NCBI RefSeq assembly: GCF_016906535.1
Contig: NC_057380.1
Location: 992,001 to 1,056,000 of the forward strand
Direction of reading: 5' to 3'
Source of the DNA: Rhizoctonia solani
Taxonomy: Eukaryota > Basidiomycota > Agaricomycetes > Cantharellales > Ceratobasidiaceae
DNA length: 64,000 nucleotides
Below are positions 1 through 11,665 of the stretch, piece by piece. The notes under the pieces are model-generated. The model was not told the origin of the DNA and did no database searches. It was given only the letters and a program-made list of their open reading frames with translations. Both the position numbers and the translations under genes were made by a program. Numbering within the stretch: position 1 is the stretch's first letter; each line of letters starts with the position of its first letter.

Positions 1-543
1 CGCCTTGTTGTTCGCGTACTTCGACTTTCCTCCGTCCGCCGCCATCTCGCTAAAGTACAGCGCTCCGTTCAGTCCGCACGGAAGGTTCGACACGTCCACG
101 TCGAACGTGAACTCCTGGTTCTTCAGCTTGAACATCTCGTAGTTCGTGTCGTCCGACGCCATCAGGTACACTCGCGATCCCACGTTCGAGTTCTCGCCCT
201 TGGTCACAAACTTCAGCGTCAGCGCGTTGCCCGACGTGGTGATGCCGTAGGTCCCGGAGTAGTCGGCTCCGTCGACGGCGCAGTTCTGAGCGCACGTCAC
301 TCCATCGGGGCACACGGACGCGTCCCACTTCTGGCCGGTATAGCAGTTGGCGTAGCCGCTAGTAGTATGGACCCATCGCCAGTTGGCGTCGAGCACGACC
401 TTGCCCTGAGACTGGGTGACGCATCCGCCGGACTTTGTGCACTTTTGCCAGGGAAGGGAGGGGTGGACCTCGGTCTTGAGGGTGCCGACCTGCTGAGCGT
501 TGGCGGCGGCGAGGTAGAGCGGGATAAGAGCGAGGAAATACAT
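1..543 (-). CDS. GH7 cellobiohydrolase, left copy, 5' part only (runs off the window)
   Basis: The first 181 codons of a secreted glycoside hydrolase family 7 exo-cellulase, which releases cellobiose from cellulose chain ends. The ATG is at 543-541. A signal peptide of about 16 residues ends in AAANA and is followed by QQVGTL, the usual mature GH7 start with an N-terminal Gln. Family-typical stretches follow, such as [17 protein letters not shown] and the Cys-rich YTGQKWD/CAQNC region. The window ends before the first intron and the EMDIWE catalytic motif. Where they overlap, the sequence is identical to the gene at 8517. The upstream 40 bases are also nearly identical, but the promoter then diverges. 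Codons are strongly G/C-ending compared with neighbouring genes, suggesting high expression. Family assignment is secure; whether the rest of the gene is intact cannot be seen. Confidence 0.93.
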   Translation of the reverse strand, partial: MYFLALIPLYLAAANAQQVGTLKTEVHPSLPWQKCTKSGGCVTQSQGKVVLDANWRWVHTTSGYANCYTGQKWDASVCPDGVTCAQNCAVDGADYSGTYGITTSGNALTLKFVTKGENSNVGSRVYLMASDDTNYEMFKLKNQEFTFDVDVSNLPCGLNGALYFSEMAADGGKSKYANNKA

Positions 544-1292
544 GGTAGAAGTGAGTGGAACGGGAGTCCGATGCCACACTTCACTCCAATCCCTCCTCTT
601 TTAATAAAACTTCCACAGAGAGTACACACTTAGTGGACCGCCGAGTGCAGCTAGACCATATTACTGTGTGTCTTGGTCGCACCGAACAGATATTGAGCCA
701 AGAAAATCATTACTAGTGCCGTCCAACCAGATGCTCAAGTCTCAATAACCCATAGTCAAAAGAGTGCAATACCAAGAGAGCTTGGCGGGCATTCAAATAC
801 GGAGACTTCCCGACGAGCCTCCGAACACGAATTCAACATTCCGGTCCCAGCCATGATCAGGCGTAATTTTTGGAATCAACCGCATGACCAGTTTAGCGGT
901 CGACTGAGTTTAGGGCACGGTCGACGCCAAGTCCTCAAAGGCCATGAGACGATGGCCAACCCCGAGTCATGTGTGGCCAAGAATTAGTCCGATAACATGC
1001 CTAAGCCATTGAACATTAGGTAGATATGCGCCATATCAGGGATAGGCCCCTCTAGATGTGCTGGCATGATGTGAAGGAAGCGATCATCACGTGCTCTTGG
1101 CATATAGCCTGATATATGCTTACGATCATACATAATTTAGACGATCTTATTCAAGTGTGCTGTCGTTACCGCACTATGCGTCCCTTTAATAAATCACATC
1201 CAATAATAAGGCGCTTATTCAAGTTCAAGCGTGGATTGTACAAAATAGGGCATACATTTTCGTAATGCAGATGTAAACTCGAGTCTATCGCT
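544..1292. promoter_or_regulatory. Upstream region of the left GH7 gene; no gene seen
   Basis: No coding region is supported here. The part next to the GH7 start (544 to about 600) matches the region upstream of the copy at 8517, including the AAAAGAGGAGG stretch. The TATA-like site reads TATTAAAA where the other copy has TATAAAA. Further out only short blocks are shared, including TTGGCTCAATAT (about 690-701) and CGGAGGCTCGTCGG (about 809-822). The rest is the 3' flank of the gene ending at 1293. Confidence 0.5.
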
Positions 1293-2452
1293 CTATCCTC
1301 GGACACCTCCAGTGGCGCCCGTAGCAGCGATCCGCGCAGCCGCATCAGCCTCGGTGTCGCAGGTGATGCTCGTGCCTGCCTTGTTAACAAGGGGAAGCGC
1401 GAAGCATTGCAGACCTCCGGAGCAAGAGGTAATCTGGAAAGATCCGCCAACGCATTGAGCGAACCCGCCCTCAACACAAGCCTGTTCACCGTCATTGCAG
1501 CTTGAAGAAGCGGTCAAGGTTTCGAAAGATCGGTTGAGCTCCTGGGCGTCTTTGCCGTTTTGCAATAAGAAGGGTTTGGCGGCATCGGCAGTTACAACCG
1601 GGGTGAATGCATCGGTTATGGAAGTACCACCAGTAGGAGCTGGGCTCCCCTCGGTGACGGTGATGGTGGTAATTTGAGTGCGGGTGACAGTGACGGTGCT
1701 AGATCCGTCCCCATTTCCATTTCCACTCTCAGGGTCAGCGTTGCTACCATTACCATTACCACCACCGTTATTGCCGGTGTTACCAGACCCGGGACTTTGA
1801 ACAAGCTTGTTGAGCTGCTGTCCATCATCGACGGGCCCATCAGGGTTAGCAGGGCAAGAGCCTGCCGGGTTTGGCGCATTACCACCAAGAGGAATAGTTC
1901 CGGCTGCGAGAATTTCAAGTCAGCAACCACAAGAATAGACGCATAGAAGCACTGAAACCCACCAGCGCCAGCCTTGATATTTCCAGTGAAGGTATCCTGC
2001 TTAACTCCAGCAAATTGACACTGGAATAGGCCTTCAAGTTCTTTATTTTTAGGCGCTGTCTGGCAGTAGAGTGATGCCAGCGAATCCGGCTGAGAAGTAT
2101 CAAACCAGGGTTAGATATTAATAAATAATCGAGATATAGCACCTACTGAGTTCCTCGGCTGTTGCCTGAAGATCTGCGCTAGTCGAATCATCTCAGCGTC
2201 ATTGTCGAGGGACTTGGCGAGCGTAATCATCGCATCCGCCGAGTCCTGTTGGGCACACGCAGGCGGAGCAGCTAGAAGAGTTCCAGCAGCGGTCACGGCA
2301 ATGTTGTTGCATTGAGCTCCACCTCCAGCCTGGTTGCAAGCCGCTTCCCATGGCTTGACAGCATCAATGGTTGTTTGGGCAATACGCTTGTGAAGAGGAA
2401 GAGCCGATGCGGAAACGGCGAGGAGGGCAGCAAAAGCAGTGAATCGGGCCAT
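1293..2452 (-). CDS. Secreted Cys-containing protein with low-complexity linker, unknown function
   Basis: Three exons can be placed: 2452-2147, 2089-1963 and 1903-1293, with donors GTAGGT and GTGGGT and clean CAG acceptors; phases join correctly. The protein is about 347 residues. It starts with a signal peptide (MARFTAFAALLAVSASALP) and a possible KR processing site. The N-terminal half carries paired Cys and the segment LEGLFQCQFAG. A Gly/Asn-rich and then Thr-rich linker (about residues 175-225) leads to a C-terminal Cys-rich part with GKDAQELN, CVEGGFAQCV and CFALPLVNKAG. I recall similar secreted proteins of unknown role in Agaricomycetes, often with misleading names, but no catalytic family is recognised. 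No frame break is seen. An AT-rich ATATATAT stretch lies near 2673-2680. Confidence 0.8.
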
Positions 2453-3339
2453 TTTCAAAAAAGCGAACAAAAAATTCAAGTGTGCAAAAAATAACGATAG
2501 TTGGACGCTGTCGAAGCGTAAGTTGATGTCGAATGAGTGGCGCACCGGGCGGGAAGAGACGTCAAGTCTCAAAGACAGACAGAAAGGGAGAAAACAGAAA
2601 GTAGAGCTGCTAGAGCCGGTAGAGGGCGGAGAGATTCGAGTGGTGAGGGATCGAGTCGGCTCGTCTGGGGGCATATATATCCTCCGCAGCCGAAGTCTAC
2701 TATAGAACCGCCGGACAATATGCAACGACAACGGGCAGTGCCATACAAGGGTAAAGCCATACGAACAAGCAAATGGTCGAATCCAAACGCATATGGCGGT
2801 CCAAAGCGGCGTGCAACAATGACAATAGGGGTAATGAGGTGCATAGTCCCTTGTTGCTGATTGGCTCACATGGCCCTTTGTTAATTGGTCATCAGTAATG
2901 TAGTCTTCTTTGGCTGTAATCACAGGTCTACAAAGAAGTATTAGATCCTGTTTGAAATATAACGTACCAAGGCTCGTGGCGCACGACCAGAAGAATAAGC
3001 ACGAGTGCACACCAGCTTGCTGGTCGACGGGGCCACCCGCGGATGTCACCAGATTTTGCCTTGTACAGAAACATATTAAGGGGTCACAAGCTCAGCAGAA
3101 TGTTCCATACGCAAAGTTATCACGCGGTAGTGCCAAAGAGAATACGACCCCGAACATATCCAGGTTGCGAGGGAGGCTGTCGTCAATGTCGCGTAAACGT
3201 ATAGTCACGTGATTTACCCCCTATTCCCTCTGATTACCGATTTGATTTGGCTCCTGGTTGACAGCCGCTAATGCCTGTCGAGTTCAGGCTTTCGCTTCCG
3301 GACGTCAACTCGGCTCGCACACACCATTGACGCCTTTCA
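2453..3339. other. Intergenic; divergent promoter region
   Basis: Only short shadow frames are present. The segment lies between a minus-strand secreted protein gene and a possible plus-strand gene, so it probably contains both promoters. ATATATAT at 2673-2680 is about 220 bases from the secreted protein's ATG. Nothing else is recognised. Confidence 0.4.
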
Positions 3340-3844
3340 ATGTCCGTATCCATCCTCCCAAAATCCAATGTCGTCGAGGAAGCTACCTTTGTCGATATCG
3401 TCGACTTTGCGTGCATCACTTACTTGGGAGATGTTTTTCAAATAGCGGACCGAAGGTTCTTTGATGTACTTGACCTTATTCATCAACTGGCAAGCCACGA
3501 AGCCACCGCACCTGTGAGTCTGTATCTTGGTTGGGACCTGTGTCACTTGTGTGAAGGTAGTTTTCTCGAATTGTTTTATTATTTCGTTTCACTAATGTTC
3601 CTGGTCAGAATCTTCAGAACACGGCCTCGTTCGAACCAGGTGCCTCATGTACGCCAACGGAATCGAGTGGGTTGGAACAATATCGACACGAGGTATGTTG
3701 GTCGAACTACAGGGTAACACAATATACGTCGATTATGGCAAAAGCCGCATCGTATAACCCGCGAACACGAGCCCTGCCAACTTCAGATCCCATAGATTAT
3801 AGATTCACTTATTCTACATATTTAGTACGAGCCATCTGTAGTTA
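3340..3844 (+). CDS. Hypothetical two-exon protein
   Basis: A tentative gene. Exon 1 runs from the ATG at 3340 to about 3513 and ends at a good GTGAGT donor. The intron ends in GGTCAG near 3608, and exon 2 stays open to a TAA at 3842-3844, giving a protein of about 136 residues. The N-terminal part contains FVDIVDFACITYLGDVFQIA and FFDVLDLIHQLA, which look protein-like, but no family is recognised and there is no signal peptide. It lies tail to tail with the Zn2Cys6 gene, with 168 bases between the stops. The splice sites are the main support; it could be a relic or a misread intergenic stretch. Confidence 0.35.
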
Positions 3845-4012
3845 ACATGTAAACCCTAATATATATAGCTTGTCCATAGAATCGAGAACTCCAGAGAAAT
3901 ACTGCCTAACGACCTTGAGGTGCGTTTCCACCTTGAGTATACCACGGGTTGTAAATATGCTGTTGCCATTGTGACGTCCTGTTACGGCCCCATTAGTCAA
4001 ATTTAATGAAGA

Positions 4013-7000
4013 TTACAGGACAACATACGAGGCTTGTCTCTCCCACTCGTATTCTTCTTCTCTTCCCTGATTTGGGTCAAAATTGAGCTGTGAAACATAT
4101 CCAGGAAAAGGAATGGCAGTATCACCACCGTAATACGCATCCGGGAGGTACGCGCTATGGGGGTATACAGCTGCTGGTACATTAGAAGGTGCGGTGTATG
4201 GTAGGACGAACGTGTTGTAGGCAGCTACTGAAAGGGATGGTGAAGAAGTAGCTGTACCAGCGACCATACCCGATACTTGTTCAGGCCCGTAACTTGGGCC
4301 ACGAGGAGGATCATACGTGAAGTTAAATGGGTATGGTTCCCCAGGTCCGGGCATGGATCCACTATCTCTTCGGTTGGCGGGAGGTTGATCAATACTAGGG
4401 CTCGATCCTTGCACCTTATGCTCAGGCCTAAAGCTGTCCAACTTAACACCAGAGTGAAGAAATTCTTTCAATGTATCGCTGGAGCCAACTGACCGTCAGT
4501 ACAAAATATTAAGAACAGGGTTGATAGGGCACGTACTGCCATCGTCCAGCAATGTAATACTTTGTCTCGGCCAACTCCAGTATGAGCATGCATGTCTTCA
4601 AGTTTGCCTCCTTTTCCACTTTAGGGTACCAGTCTTCGGTGGATGGCCATGGATCGCCTCGGTCATTACGAGAAGCTTTCTCTCCTGACAACAAGTCAAA
4701 GGTCAAGACCATGGCACTTGAAAAGGCGGCTTGAACCGTGACAGGTATAATGTGACATTCTTCACTTCGAAGTTGCAAATCGAGGAGCCTGGCACATTCG
4801 TGAGCGGAACGTCGGCATCTATTCAGACAGTTGGCTATGGAGATCGGACAACAACGATCGATGATAAAGTGAGTACCCTGGCTTGTGAAGACTTGAAATC
4901 ACTCACCAGTCAACACAGACTCCTTGGTAATGAATTCTCTATGGATGATAATGTTGACATGGTGATAAGTTGACCATAAAGCAATTGCTTGCTCGACAAA
5001 TATACCCGAGGCTGTCTCAATTCGAACTACCATAGATCGAGTTCAGTAAGATAGGCATATTCAGAATTAAATATAACGTACGGTGAGATGGTATAGTTTG
5101 CTTCCATTGCTCCAAGTGTCTTTGCAAGTCGACTAACAGCTCTCCCTCTTTTTGAGACCCAACCAGTCCCATTTGCCGTTTTGTTCGGTCAAGCGCGTAC
5201 TGAACCCGGCTTATTACGGCAGCCAGTTGACGTTTATAAATAAGACGTACCAGGGTTTGAATGGCTCGCCCCAAGATTCGGGTGATCCCAATCAAGCCAT
5301 TAAAATACGACAGACGTGATGGCTTTTCCAGATCCTGGGAGCGAGCGCCCTCGATTGGCCAGTCTTCATCGTCTATTTCGATTAGCGGTTCCAAGTCGGA
5401 ACTAGAGAAGGTTAAATAAGTGGTCCTAATTATAGCTCCGGCCGGTAACTTACTCAGTATCCTGCATAGCAGAGGGTCTTCCAAGCGCCGCACTGGGACA
5501 CAACACGTCAACCACGCAACGATCGATCCAGAAAAGATCAAGCTCACCAGATCATACGATCAAAAATCAGCAAAGTCCTACAAAAGCTGTTGAGCAAACT
5601 GATCGATCCAGACAGATAAGTGCCCAATCGGGCATACACGTGGTAGATTCAGGGAAATTGAGAGGACGGCTCCGGGGCGATGGAGGAGTAAATAATTTTG
5701 GGGGCGATCTAGGCAAGAGCCCTCTACCGCGGGACTTGTAGCAGCCGCAGCCCGGTTTATAAAATCCCGAAGGCTTTAGAAGAACACCCACTTACCAAAA
5801 AGCGCGCTTGTAGAGTTCATTCTCGATTGTGTCCCCTTCCTTCCTTCTGTGGGCTCCGACATCCTGCGCAAGGCGGATCCCAATTCCCAAAACGACCCAT
5901 CCGGCGTAGTGTGTCGAGGTGCCATGAAGGAACATAGCTGAGAGCTAGGGACACGTTTAGGCCTACCAATAGACCACCACCAGTGACTTGGAACTTACAA
6001 TACATATTTGGACGTCATATATACTCGGCTGAGCTCTGACAGCCCATGTTACCGGACCAGCTCTGCGAAAGAACTCATAGCCAGCACTGAGTGTCTGGCC
6101 TTGTATGAATACCCGTGGATCCGAACTCCAACGACTGGCGACCGCGCAAACGAGGAGCAAAAGGCGAGCAAACGTTCGACCCGTGGTGTCGGAAGCTAGG
6201 TGCGCCCCAGACAAAAGCCGGTGCTCGAACCATCCTCTGTGGAAGATGGGATAAAACGTGTTCATGTGTCGGAAGAACAAGTTGACAAGCGATCGAATCA
6301 AATCTGCCGGAGGAAGTTCTACGGGATCGAGTTCGGCGTCACGGCATCGCCTTTCAGGCAGCGGAGCTTCCCAAAATTCGTGTCTTCGTCGTAGGATTTT
6401 GCCACTCCCTGCCCAAGGCACGTACTCACGCCTTATTTCTTTTGCGTCTCGGAGTAGGATCTCTCCACTCGATGTACCATGGAAGCGAGGTTCTTCTTCT
6501 TTAGTTGAGGCCGTTGCTGACCAGTACATGTCATTCTTGAGCCGGGGTGCTTGTGCCAGAGGAGAGGAAAGTGTGACTTGGCGGACTTGTTTGAGGAGTG
6601 CTGGCGCAGAATTCAGCACCGGCGGCTCATTCTGAGCGGGAATATGTTGAAACGGCGTCGCCGCAGGGCTAGGCGAAGACTGAGGGGTTGAAGTGCTAGG
6701 AGACAGGTGAGTAAAGGTCGGTTGCGGTGGTGGTAAAGCGGGAAGTTGTGCCAAGGTCTCCAGCTCCCGGTTCAAGTTTATTCCTGGAAGAATCTACTCC
6801 TTCCTCAATCAATATGGTTTTTACCAAATATAAACATCCTCACATGTTTCAGCTTGCGCTCGAGCTCCCCAACCCGATTCTCGAGGTATGACACAAAACT
6901 GCAACAACCATAAGCAGAGCGCTTAACATCAACTTAATTCCCACTCACGAAGGGGAAGGCGGAGAGCGTCCAAACGGTCTAGGACCAATGACCCAGGTGC

Positions 7001-7209
7001 AATTGGTGGCGGAAGCTTTACATTGTCTGCAGCGCTCTTCAACCGAGTCGGGCGCGAGGCATTGTACCTAACGGCTATGATTACTCATCGCCGGGGATGG
7101 CAGGCGGAGAGCACCGACATACCTTGTTCAGCCGACACTGGTCGCACGTGGCTTGTTCAACCTTTATCTTTAGGCGTCCATTCGGTTTCCGGCCTGGAGT
7201 CGAATGCAT
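4013..7209 (-). CDS. Zn2Cys6 fungal-specific transcription factor
   Basis: A nuclear regulator with an N-terminal binuclear zinc cluster and the fungal-specific transcription factor middle domain. The ATG at 7209-7207 begins MHSTPGRKPNGRLK. The cluster is split by an intron (7122-7068) and reads CDQCRLNKVQC, then CRQC six residues before the last Cys: CX2CX6CX9CX2CX6C. A coiled coil follows (YLENRVGELERKLKH), then a Pro/Ser-rich linker. The middle domain shows FFRHMNTFYPIFHRGWFE, then SAMFLHGTSTHYAGW and GIGIRLAQDVGAHRR, all typical of the family. The C-terminus is Pro/Tyr-rich. I count roughly ten exons; the join near 6783-6840 and those around 5500-5780 are uncertain. It sits between two GH7 genes, so a role in cellulase control is tempting, but the targets are unknown. 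Confidence 0.85.
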
Positions 7210-8453
7210 CGCTGGTGCCAGAAGAAAGGGTTGGTGAGAGCCTGATCCGGAAGCGATCCGCGCTTTTGATCGAGGGACGTAAGGTGTATGACCCCCGTGC
7301 GATATTATACTAAGACAGGTATTTGTTATTTCATATTCCCATTCCCAGGAGGTTGGCTCGAGATGATGCCAATCATACTAACATCGTTGTTGGAGCCTTG
7401 CTGTCCGACGTTACCGTATGTCAGGACCCATGTCGTTACAGGTCTGGTGGTAGTCAAATTAAGTAAGATCTATCGAACCATAAGCCAGAAGTCCTTGATT
7501 AGAGCATGCGACATATTGCGAGATATATTGTATTCATTTTTCATGAGGTCTAGAAAATATCGATAGCATCTTTCTGTGCTATCCCGGTAGGCATGTATGA
7601 TGCGAATTGTTTAAAATAGCATAAATATGTGTTCACACGACCATAGAGCAGTAGACGCAAATACCGAATAATCAGTTTTAGCAGAACCACGGGCCAAGAA
7701 AATCATTCGGATCACGAAAAAAAACTTGGGCTAGCTCCAAGAGCAAGTTCCATGCTACAAGACCGAAGGGCTGGGCTGAATATCGGACTATTTACAGCTT
7801 CGCTGGGCGCTAAGTAGGGGAGCGTCATTTCCCCGAACTTTGGGCGATTTTGTTGGTGCAGGCTCATGATGGATGACCAGAGGACAACCTGGCCAAGACA
7901 AGACTTGTCCCCCGGTGAAGTTCCATGCATGCGCAATTGGGGTATTGGCGCCTAAGTGCAACCATTTTGAAGATATAGGCCCCAATAGCTCATGAACATG
8001 CCCAAACAAGGAGCACTGAGTATTTCATATAGGAAGTATCGGAGGCCAGAATTTAACTTCGAAAAGAACTCGAGAGTGCGAGCTCGCAGACAGAAGTCAC
8101 GAGCAAACAGAGTACAAATAAGTGATACAAATATGACACATCAGCCGCGAAGCGCTGGCGTCCAGGGGTACCTGCACTTGGCGTTAATCACACTGGTTGA
8201 CTTGTGTGGTCAGCCGATACCTTGAATCCTCCACGCCTATTCTCGGATAAGCTCGGAGGCTCGTCGGCCAACTGCTCAAGTAATAACACGCTCGCCAAGT
8301 GGTTCTTGGGTAGCCACCGTAACACAACCATACATCCACCAGTATTCACACTGTACTTGGCTCAATATCGACGCGGCTCAACTCTAGTCAGCGTTATAGA
8401 GGCCATGATGACTTTGATGAAGACAATACCGCGCATTCACCGTCGTGAGATAG
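7210..8453. promoter_or_regulatory. Upstream region of the right GH7 gene; no gene seen
   Basis: No coding region is supported. The stretch separates the Zn2Cys6 factor from the right GH7 copy, so it holds both promoters. Short blocks shared with the left GH7 promoter occur at about 8253-8266 (CGGAGGCTCGTCGG) and 8357-8368 (TTGGCTCAATAT). They are in the same order and orientation relative to the gene, making them candidate shared control sites. Confidence 0.45.
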
Positions 8454-8460
8454 TATAAAA
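8454..8460 (+). promoter_or_regulatory. TATA box of the right GH7 gene
   Basis: TATAAAA lies 57 bases before the ATG at 8517, a usual distance for highly expressed fungal genes. The left copy has the weaker TATTAAAA at the matching place. Confidence 0.7.
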
Positions 8461-8516
8461 AGAGGAGGAAGTGGAGTGAAGTGTGGCATCGGACTCCCGT
8501 TCCACTCACTTCTACC

Positions 8517-10263
8517 ATGTATTTCCTCGCTCTTATCCCGCTCTACCTCGCCGCCGCCAACGCTCAGCAGGTCGGCACCCTCAAGACCGAGGTCCACCCC
8601 TCCCTTCCCTGGCAAAAGTGCACAAAGTCCGGCGGATGCGTCACCCAGTCTCAGGGCAAGGTCGTGCTCGACGCCAACTGGCGATGGGTCCATACTACTA
8701 GCGGCTACGCCAACTGCTATACCGGCCAGAAGTGGGACGCGTCCGTGTGCCCCGATGGAGTGACGTGCGCTCAGAACTGCGCCGTCGACGGAGCCGACTA
8801 CTCCGGGACCTACGGCATCACCACGTCGGGCAACGCGCTGACGCTGAAGTTTGTGACCAAGGGCGAGAACTCGAACGTGGGATCGCGAGTGTACCTGATG
8901 GCGTCGGACGACACGAACTACGAGATGTTCAAGCTGAAGAACCAGGAGTTCACGTTCGACGTGGACGTGTCGAACCTTCCGTGCGGACTGAACGGAGCGC
9001 TGTACTTTAGCGAGATGGCGGCGGACGGAGGAAAGTCGAAGTACGCGAACAACAAGGCGGGTGCGAAGTACGGGACGGGATACTGCGACGCGCAGTGCCC
9101 TCGAGACATCAAGTTTATCAACGGCGAGGTGAGTGGACGGAAGGCATCGAGTGGGACTGGGACTGACTGACTGACTTACTTATTTTACTCTTCGCCCTCA
9201 CTCTCGCCCGTCACTCCTCGCCCCCACGCCACTCCAGGCCAACGTCGCCGGATGGACCGGATCAGACACCGACGCAAGCTCCGGCAAGGGAAACTACGGC
9301 ACATGCTGCAACGAGATGGACATCTGGGAGGCCAACTCCATCGCCAACGCATACACCCCTCACCCCTGCACCGTCACCGGCCAGACTCGCTGCTCCGGCA
9401 CCCAGTGCGCCGACTACTGCGACCAGCCCGGATGCGACTGGAACCCGTACCGCATGGGCGACAAGGACCTGTACGGACCGGGCAAGGTCGTGGACACCAA
9501 GAAGAAGATGACGGTCGTCACCCAGTTCATCACCGCCGACAACACGCCAACGGCAAGCTGGTCGAGATCCGGCGCCTGTACGTCCAGGACGGCAAGTGAT
9601 CCAGAACACCAAGTCGACGATCCCGGGTCTGACGCAGTACGACTCGATCACGGACTCGTTCTGCGCAGCGCAAAAGTCGGTGTTCGAGGACACGAACGTG
9701 TACGCGCAAAAGGGCGGGATGGCGACGATGGACAAGTCGTTCCAGGCCGGAGTGGTGCTGGTGATGTCGATCTGGGACGACCACGCGGCGCACATGCTGT
9801 GGCTGGACAGCAACTACCCGCTGGACCGCGACGCCAGCAAGCCCGGCGTGGCTCGCGGGTCGTGCCCCACGAGCTCCGGGGACCCGAAGGACGTGGAGTC
9901 GCAGTCGCCGAACGCGTCTGTGACGTTCTCGAACATCCGGTTCGGAGACATCGGGTCGACGTACAGCGGCGGGTCGACGACGCCGATCCCTAGCACGACG
10001 ACGGGAGCTACGACTCCGGGGCCTGTGAGTTGCAATCATCGGATAGTGCTAGGCGGAGCTGTGACTGACAGAGGGATATAGACACCCACGTCCGGGACTG
10101 TTCCGGTACGGACAATGCGGAGGGCAAGGATACACTGGACCGACTGTGAGTAAAGAGGCTGGGCGAAGGTGGGGATGGTGGACTAACGGGTATACGACGG
10201 CAGACATGCGTTGCTCCATACACGTGCAAGGTGACGAATCAGTGGTACTCTCAGTGCCTGTGA
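8517..10263 (+). CDS. GH7 cellobiohydrolase with C-terminal CBM1, right copy, with frame breaks
   Basis: Secreted exo-cellulase. Exon 1 is 8517-9128, exon 2 is 9238-10024, then 10082-10145 and 10204-10263. The signal peptide and mature QQVGTL start match the left copy. The catalytic motif EMDIWE (nucleophile and acid/base Glu, with Asp between) is at 9313-9330. A Ser/Thr/Gly linker leads to a CBM1 ([13 protein letters not shown], then [12 protein letters not shown]). The reading frame is broken three times: one G is missing near 9546 (ACGCC where ACGGCC restores the frame), one G is missing near 9596 (AAGTG for AAGGTG), and about two bases are missing near 10105 before the CBM1. As written the gene would stop early. 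The protein is otherwise conserved up to its natural stop, so consensus errors or very recent damage are likely. Confidence 0.93.
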
Positions 10264-11665
10264 GGGGGTGCGGGACGGGACTGACTGCAAAGATAAACGG
10301 ATGTACGGTGCCAATAGTGAATGAATGTACTGTTTTTTGCTTCTTTTGGATTTTTGTGAGACGTTGGTCAAGTACGTCAAGACGCTCACACTATAAACAA
10401 ACATGGGGATATGTTATATACAAGCAAAGGGGAACGGCTAGAGCCAGTCCGGCTCAGTCTAAGGTTTGCGGACTCTGTGTAGTTCATAGCAAAGGTCGAC
10501 TTGATGCACTCGGGATCTAATGAAATTGATTGCTGGGACTTGGACGATCTACCCGACTTGGACATAGAAGCATGTAGTCTGCATTGAGCTATGTGAGTAA
10601 GGCCGAACATTGCTGGACTATATGCGCATGATGTTGGAGAAAAGATCGTAGGTGTTGGATGATGCGGCGAACCGCAAGAGCGCGGATTGTCCGGAAGTAA
10701 TAACCAATAATGGCTGTATGGTAGCTATGGTTTTATTTTGTTTTGTATCTCTGAGGGATTGGCGTCTCTGTATGCCAACAATAATTGCAAGCAAAATCTC
10801 TGGTAACTAAAAACCTTCGGACTTTTAGCTGAATCCCGAAAGTTGTACTGTGGGTGAAAATGTAGGACAAGGCGTAGTTCATTTGTACTAAGCGCTAGCT
10901 GAGGTAGGCGGAAACCTCGTTTCAGAGACACGGACAACTTGATGATTCCATGGGTTTGCCACATCCAGAACGCTGGTGTTTCACAGATTTGGTCAAAGAA
11001 TTGTTGGTGTTATTATCGCTGCATAGATATAGGTTACCCGCGTTTCTGGCGCAGTTATTGTTCTCTCAATGGTCAAGTTTCCTGGTATGCGATCATTGAT
11101 CATCAAATCTCAACTGAACGCCGCTTCGCTCGGCTCGCAGAGTACCGCGCCGTGGTAACTGACAGATCCGGTGAATCTCGGTGAGGACTATGTTTGGTAT
11201 TAATACTACGTTTGAGTGATTGTGACTCACATGGACGTCCAAAACAGATGAACCCCTAGGACCAATTTCTGTGTTCACTGAAGCTGCTCATCGCCCTGAG
11301 ATCCTACCCTACATGTTCGATGTAATCGGGTTTCGGCTAGGCAGCTTTCTCCTCCCATTTATTCCTGATACAAACAGCTTCCTGTGATTCTGGAGAATAT
11401 ACAGCAAATTAATTTGATAGATTAGCTCAAATAATTAATCCTTAGTTCTGTTAGTACCGCATAGCTTAGTTCACACTGAAAGCCAATCCGACTTTCCCCC
11501 GGCTGCTTGTGGTACATTTCTTGTGAGTTGGCATAATGTGCGCTACTGCGATGCATCAGGGCCATTATCCACCGAGAATTCTCCACTCTCATCACAACTG
11601 CAACAAGACGCATAAAGCACCGGGTAGGACATACAAGTGTTCGCCTTTAACACCGCTTCACCACA
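10264..11665. other. Intergenic, no gene recognised
   Basis: This is the 3' flank of the GH7 gene and the 5' flank of the small gene at 11666. Only short frames without family features are present, and no repeat or RNA gene stands out. Confidence 0.4.

Noticed and set aside
5963..6005. Apparent frame break in the Zn2Cys6 gene near 5960
   Set aside because: Using the acceptor GTCCCTAG gives CILSAMFLHGTSTHYAGW in frame; the gene is intact here.
9316..9993. Long plus-strand frame through the second half of the right GH7 gene
   Set aside because: After about 9545 it is the wrong frame caused by the missing G; GH7 residues continue in the other two frames.
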